Below the pieces are notes generated by a model. It saw only the letters and a list, made by a program, of their open reading frames with translations. It was not told where the DNA came from and did no database searches. From NCBI GenBank assembly GCA_963820395.1, contig CAWGAE010000007.1:310001-374000 (forward strand): 64,000 nucleotides of DNA, in the 5' to 3' direction. Origin of the DNA: DATFVJ01 sp963820395 (GTDB lineage: Bacteria > Actinomycetota > Actinomycetes > Streptosporangiales > Streptosporangiaceae). The first letter of the stretch is position 1, and every line of letters starts with the position of its first letter. A program made the translations under genes and the position numbers. Shown here piece by piece: positions 61,716 to 64,000 of this stretch.

Positions 61716-61797
61716 CGCGGTCGCGGACAGCGAGCAGGTTCAACGCGAGCAAGACCGGCCCGGGCATGCGGGCGGCATCGGTGGTCCAGGTCCCAGA
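61700..61797 (-). pseudogene. 3' fragment of the pentapeptide-repeat gene
   Basis: This copies about 90 bp of 47122-47215 (the last 30 codons of the 632-aa gene) with about ten changes. The copy ends just before the transposase gene at 61825. Confidence 0.75.
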
Positions 61798-61824
61798 TCT
61801 CCGGAAGGGCCTGCTGAGGGCGAG

Positions 61825-63990
61825 TTAAATCGCGGGCTGTGGTGTGATGCGGTAGGTGATGGGCCGGGTGTCGCCGGGGATGGACGGTGGCTGGGTGTTG
61901 ATCTCGCCGGTGAGCAGGGCGAGGGCGCGGGCGACGCGGGGATCGCCGGGGGGTTCGAGGGTGACGGTGATCGCGGCGGGGGTGTAGGTGATGGTTCCGG
62001 CGAGGCCGCGGATGATGGTCTGGCGGGTGACGGCGCGGTATTCGTCGTCGTCGCGCAGGTAGGCGTTGAGGTGGGTGGCGAGCCAGTGCTCGGCGTTGTG
62101 CGCCAGCAGCCGCAGCACCATCTGCAGGCCGCGGCGCCCGGCGCGCAGCACCGCGACCCGGGCGTCGGGATCGATCTGGTCGGCGCGCAGCTTGACGGGG
62201 ATCTGGTCGCGGGCGGCGGTGGCGTCCTTGAGTTTCTTCTTCGCGGCGGTGATCGCGCGGTTGGCGGCGGGGATCGCCTTGTTCTTCGCGGCGGCGGTGG
62301 TGTCCGGGTCGGTGAGCAGCGCGGCGAGGGCGCCCTGGGCGGTGGTGATCTCGTTGCGGGCGTCGCGGATCGCGGCGTTGGCTGCCTTGCGGGCCGGGTT
62401 ACCGGTGATCTTGGTGTTCGTTTGGACGGTGGCGGTGTAGTCGCAGATCTTGTCTATCCCGTAGTTCTCGGACGCGTACTTGAGGAAGTTCTCTTCCCGC
62501 CACCGGGACTTCAGCCAGGACAGGATGTCCGCCGGGCACGCATCGAAGTCGGAGGTGAGGACCTGCAGCACGACCCGGCCGTGCTCGGACAGGGTGAGCT
62601 GCCGGGCTTCTCCGTAGTCCTTGACCTGGACTTTCTCCTCCGCCCACGTGATCTGCCGCCTCTTGCCGCCCACCGTGACGGCAGTGATGACCGGGAGCAT
62701 GGCGGGGACGGCCAGCGGCGCCCGGCGGTAGGTGACCCAGTGCACGTGCTGCTCGCGGCAGTGCGTGAAGACCGCGGGGTAGGCACCGCCGCGGTCGAAG
62801 CCGAGCATGATCCTGGTGCCCCCGGGAACGGCTCTGTTCAGCTCGGCCAGTGCCTTCGGCAGCGTTACGGACAGGCCGGACGGGTCGCCGGTCACGAAGC
62901 ACACCGCCCGCCCGTCGTGCGCGGTCACGTGCGTGTCCGTACGGCCCCGTTCTGCCCGGCCCCGCTTGTTGTTCCACCCCTTGCCGACGGGTTTCGCGCC
63001 GGTGTACGGGACAAAATGGTCATCGACGTAGTACACGTTCGAGACCACCGGGCCTGCAGCGAGCATCGCCGACGCGAACATCCGCTGCAGCTCCAGCGGG
63101 TCGGCCCGGTCCGCGATCGCGGACAGGCGGGGCCGCAGAGTCCGCAGGGCGGGCAGCGCGGCGAGCCCGGCCAGCGGCCCGGCCTCGGCCGTGGCCAGGT
63201 GCTTGAACGCCTCCGTCGTCGCGGCACCCAGCGCGAAGCACGCGCTGACCGCCACCAGCAGCGCTACGTCCCCCGGCGCGGCATCCTGCCCGGCTGCGGC
63301 GGCGAATACGTCCCCGGCCCCGGCCCGGGCGGCGAACGCATGCAGCAACATCGCCCCCGCGTACCGCGACCGCACCGTCCCCGCGGGCCGCCCGCCGTCC
63401 CCCGGCACGAACCCGGACGGCACGGGTCGGGCAGGCTCCGCCACCGCCTGCGGGGGCTCCGGCTGCTTCCGCGGTTCCGGTGCCGTGAGCTGCGGCTTTT
63501 CCTCCGTATCCGGTTCCGGCGCGGGTTCCGGCCGCGGTTCCGGCCCGTCGTGCGCCAGCGGGTCCTGCACGTGCGCCCGGCCCAGGCGGCGCAGCACCGT
63601 GGACTGGTTCACCCCCAGCCGCCGCGCGATCTCCGCGTCCCGCACTCCCCGCGCCCGCCATGCCCGCGCCTGCTCCCACGCGTCCTCCCCGGTTTCCGGG
63701 GGCCGCCCGGCCGGGCGGACCAGCGCCGCCGTGCCCTCCCGCAGCGCCCGCTGGCGCAGCGTCGCGACGTAACTCGGGGTCAGCCCGAGCACCGCGGCGA
63801 CGTCCTTCCCCGCGAACCCCAGCTGCCGCAGCCCGGCCGCCGTGATGTGCCGCATCGCCGCATCGTCCTCGGCGAACCGGAACAGCTGCACCGACCCGGC
63901 GAAGATCACCGTCTCCCCGCCAGTGTCCAGGCGGCGCAGATCACGCGGCGAAGGCATCCCGTCCAGGATGGCGGAGGCAGCTGCGGACAT
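61825..63990 (-). CDS. Large DDE transposase with N-terminal HTH pair, 721 aa
   Basis: ATG 63990. Two HTH units open the protein (ITAAGLRQLGFAGKDVAAVL and DAEIARRLGVNQSTVLRRLG), then a Pro/Glu linker. The catalytic core has VVSNVYYVDDHFVPYTGAKP (first Asp), IMLGFDRGGAYPAVFTHCRE (second Asp) and LKSRWREENFLKYASENYGI (Glu). A Lys/Ala coiled coil follows. Such long transposase-like proteins recur in actinobacterial genomes. Ends of the element were not found within the window; it is intact in one frame. Confidence 0.75.
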   Translation of the reverse strand: MSAAASAILDGMPSPRDLRRLDTGGETVIFAGSVQLFRFAEDDAAMRHITAAGLRQLGFAGKDVAAVLGLTPSYVATLRQRALREGTAALVRPAGRPPETGEDAWEQARAWRARGVRDAEIARRLGVNQSTVLRRLGRAHVQDPLAHDGPEPRPEPAPEPDTEEKPQLTAPEPRKQPEPPQAVAEPARPVPSGFVPGDGGRPAGTVRSRYAGAMLLHAFAARAGAGDVFAAAAGQDAAPGDVALLVAVSACFALGAATTEAFKHLATAEAGPLAGLAALPALRTLRPRLSAIADRADPLELQRMFASAMLAAGPVVSNVYYVDDHFVPYTGAKPVGKGWNNKRGRAERGRTDTHVTAHDGRAVCFVTGDPSGLSVTLPKALAELNRAVPGGTRIMLGFDRGGAYPAVFTHCREQHVHWVTYRRAPLAVPAMLPVITAVTVGGKRRQITWAEEKVQVKDYGEARQLTLSEHGRVVLQVLTSDFDACPADILSWLKSRWREENFLKYASENYGIDKICDYTATVQTNTKITGNPARKAANAAIRDARNEITTAQGALAALLTDPDTTAAAKNKAIPAANRAITAAKKKLKDATAARDQIPVKLRADQIDPDARVAVLRAGRRGLQMVLRLLAHNAEHWLATHLNAYLRDDDEYRAVTRQTIIRGLAGTITYTPAAITVTLEPPGDPRVARALALLTGEINTQPPSIPGDTRPITYRITPQPAI

Positions 63991-64000
63991 ACCCGCAGCC

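Noticed and set aside
1..64000. CRISPR array or rRNA
   Set aside because: No regularly spaced short repeats and no rRNA-like sequence were seen on reading the window.

Overview
The window is high-GC DNA from an actinobacterium. The evidence is GTG and TTG starts, GGAGG-type ribosome sites, and families typical of the phylum: a BldC-like MerR protein, an Lsr2 fragment, WXG100/DUF1023 genes and FIREHS-type pentapeptide proteins. A streptomycete or streptosporangial relative fits, but no housekeeping gene fixes the genus. I see no tRNA, rRNA or CRISPR array. The whole window reads as accessory DNA: phage- or plasmid-like genes, insertion sequences, and a region of defence and signalling genes with many broken genes.

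Layout. 1-4.4 kb is an integrative-element module on the minus strand: integrase (cut by the window edge), an excisionase-like HTH protein, a DUF3987-like replication protein, and a 30-bp inverted repeat over that gene's start. 4.7-6.3 kb holds small membrane and secreted proteins. 6.7-8.2 kb is a broken IS4-type transposase. 9.5-30.9 kb is a mainly plus-strand phage-like stretch: a ParB/phage-type HTH protein, a Rep-like protein with winged helix and zinc finger, many small translationally coupled genes, a lytic-transglycosylase-like protein, a serine recombinase, a metallophosphoesterase and secreted proteins. It is interrupted by an ISKra4-type element, which splits an HTH gene and has a 9-bp target duplication, and by an IS1380 element truncated at its 5' side.

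31-49 kb is a mosaic of broken and intact defence or signalling genes: an Lsr2 fragment, an HsdM fragment, pentapeptide-repeat proteins, a decayed NACHT gene, an intact 1081-residue NACHT-LRR NTPase, and an intact vWA / PP2C phosphatase / HhH protein kinase triad of the TerY-P (YegL-YegK-YegI) type. A second, truncated copy of the window-edge integrase lies at 49.3-49.8 kb in the same orientation, so about 49 kb is bracketed by direct repeats.

49.8-54.2 kb is a decayed trio of overlapping tyrosine recombinases (RIT-like), with an internal inversion in the first. 54.3-55.2 kb is a short-chain dehydrogenase with a palindromic operator candidate. 55.5-56.3 kb holds IS66 and IS1380 scraps. 56.2-59.0 kb is a type VII secretion-type cassette (WXG100-like, DUF1023 hydrolase, lipoprotein). 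The end holds small phage-like genes and a large DDE transposase.

How the genes work together is inference. The integrase, excisionase, Rep-like and recombinase genes would move the DNA. The NACHT-LRR protein and the kinase/phosphatase/vWA triad are candidate host-protection cargo. The many frameshifts mean either strong decay or indel errors in the assembly, and this should be checked before the pseudogene calls are trusted.
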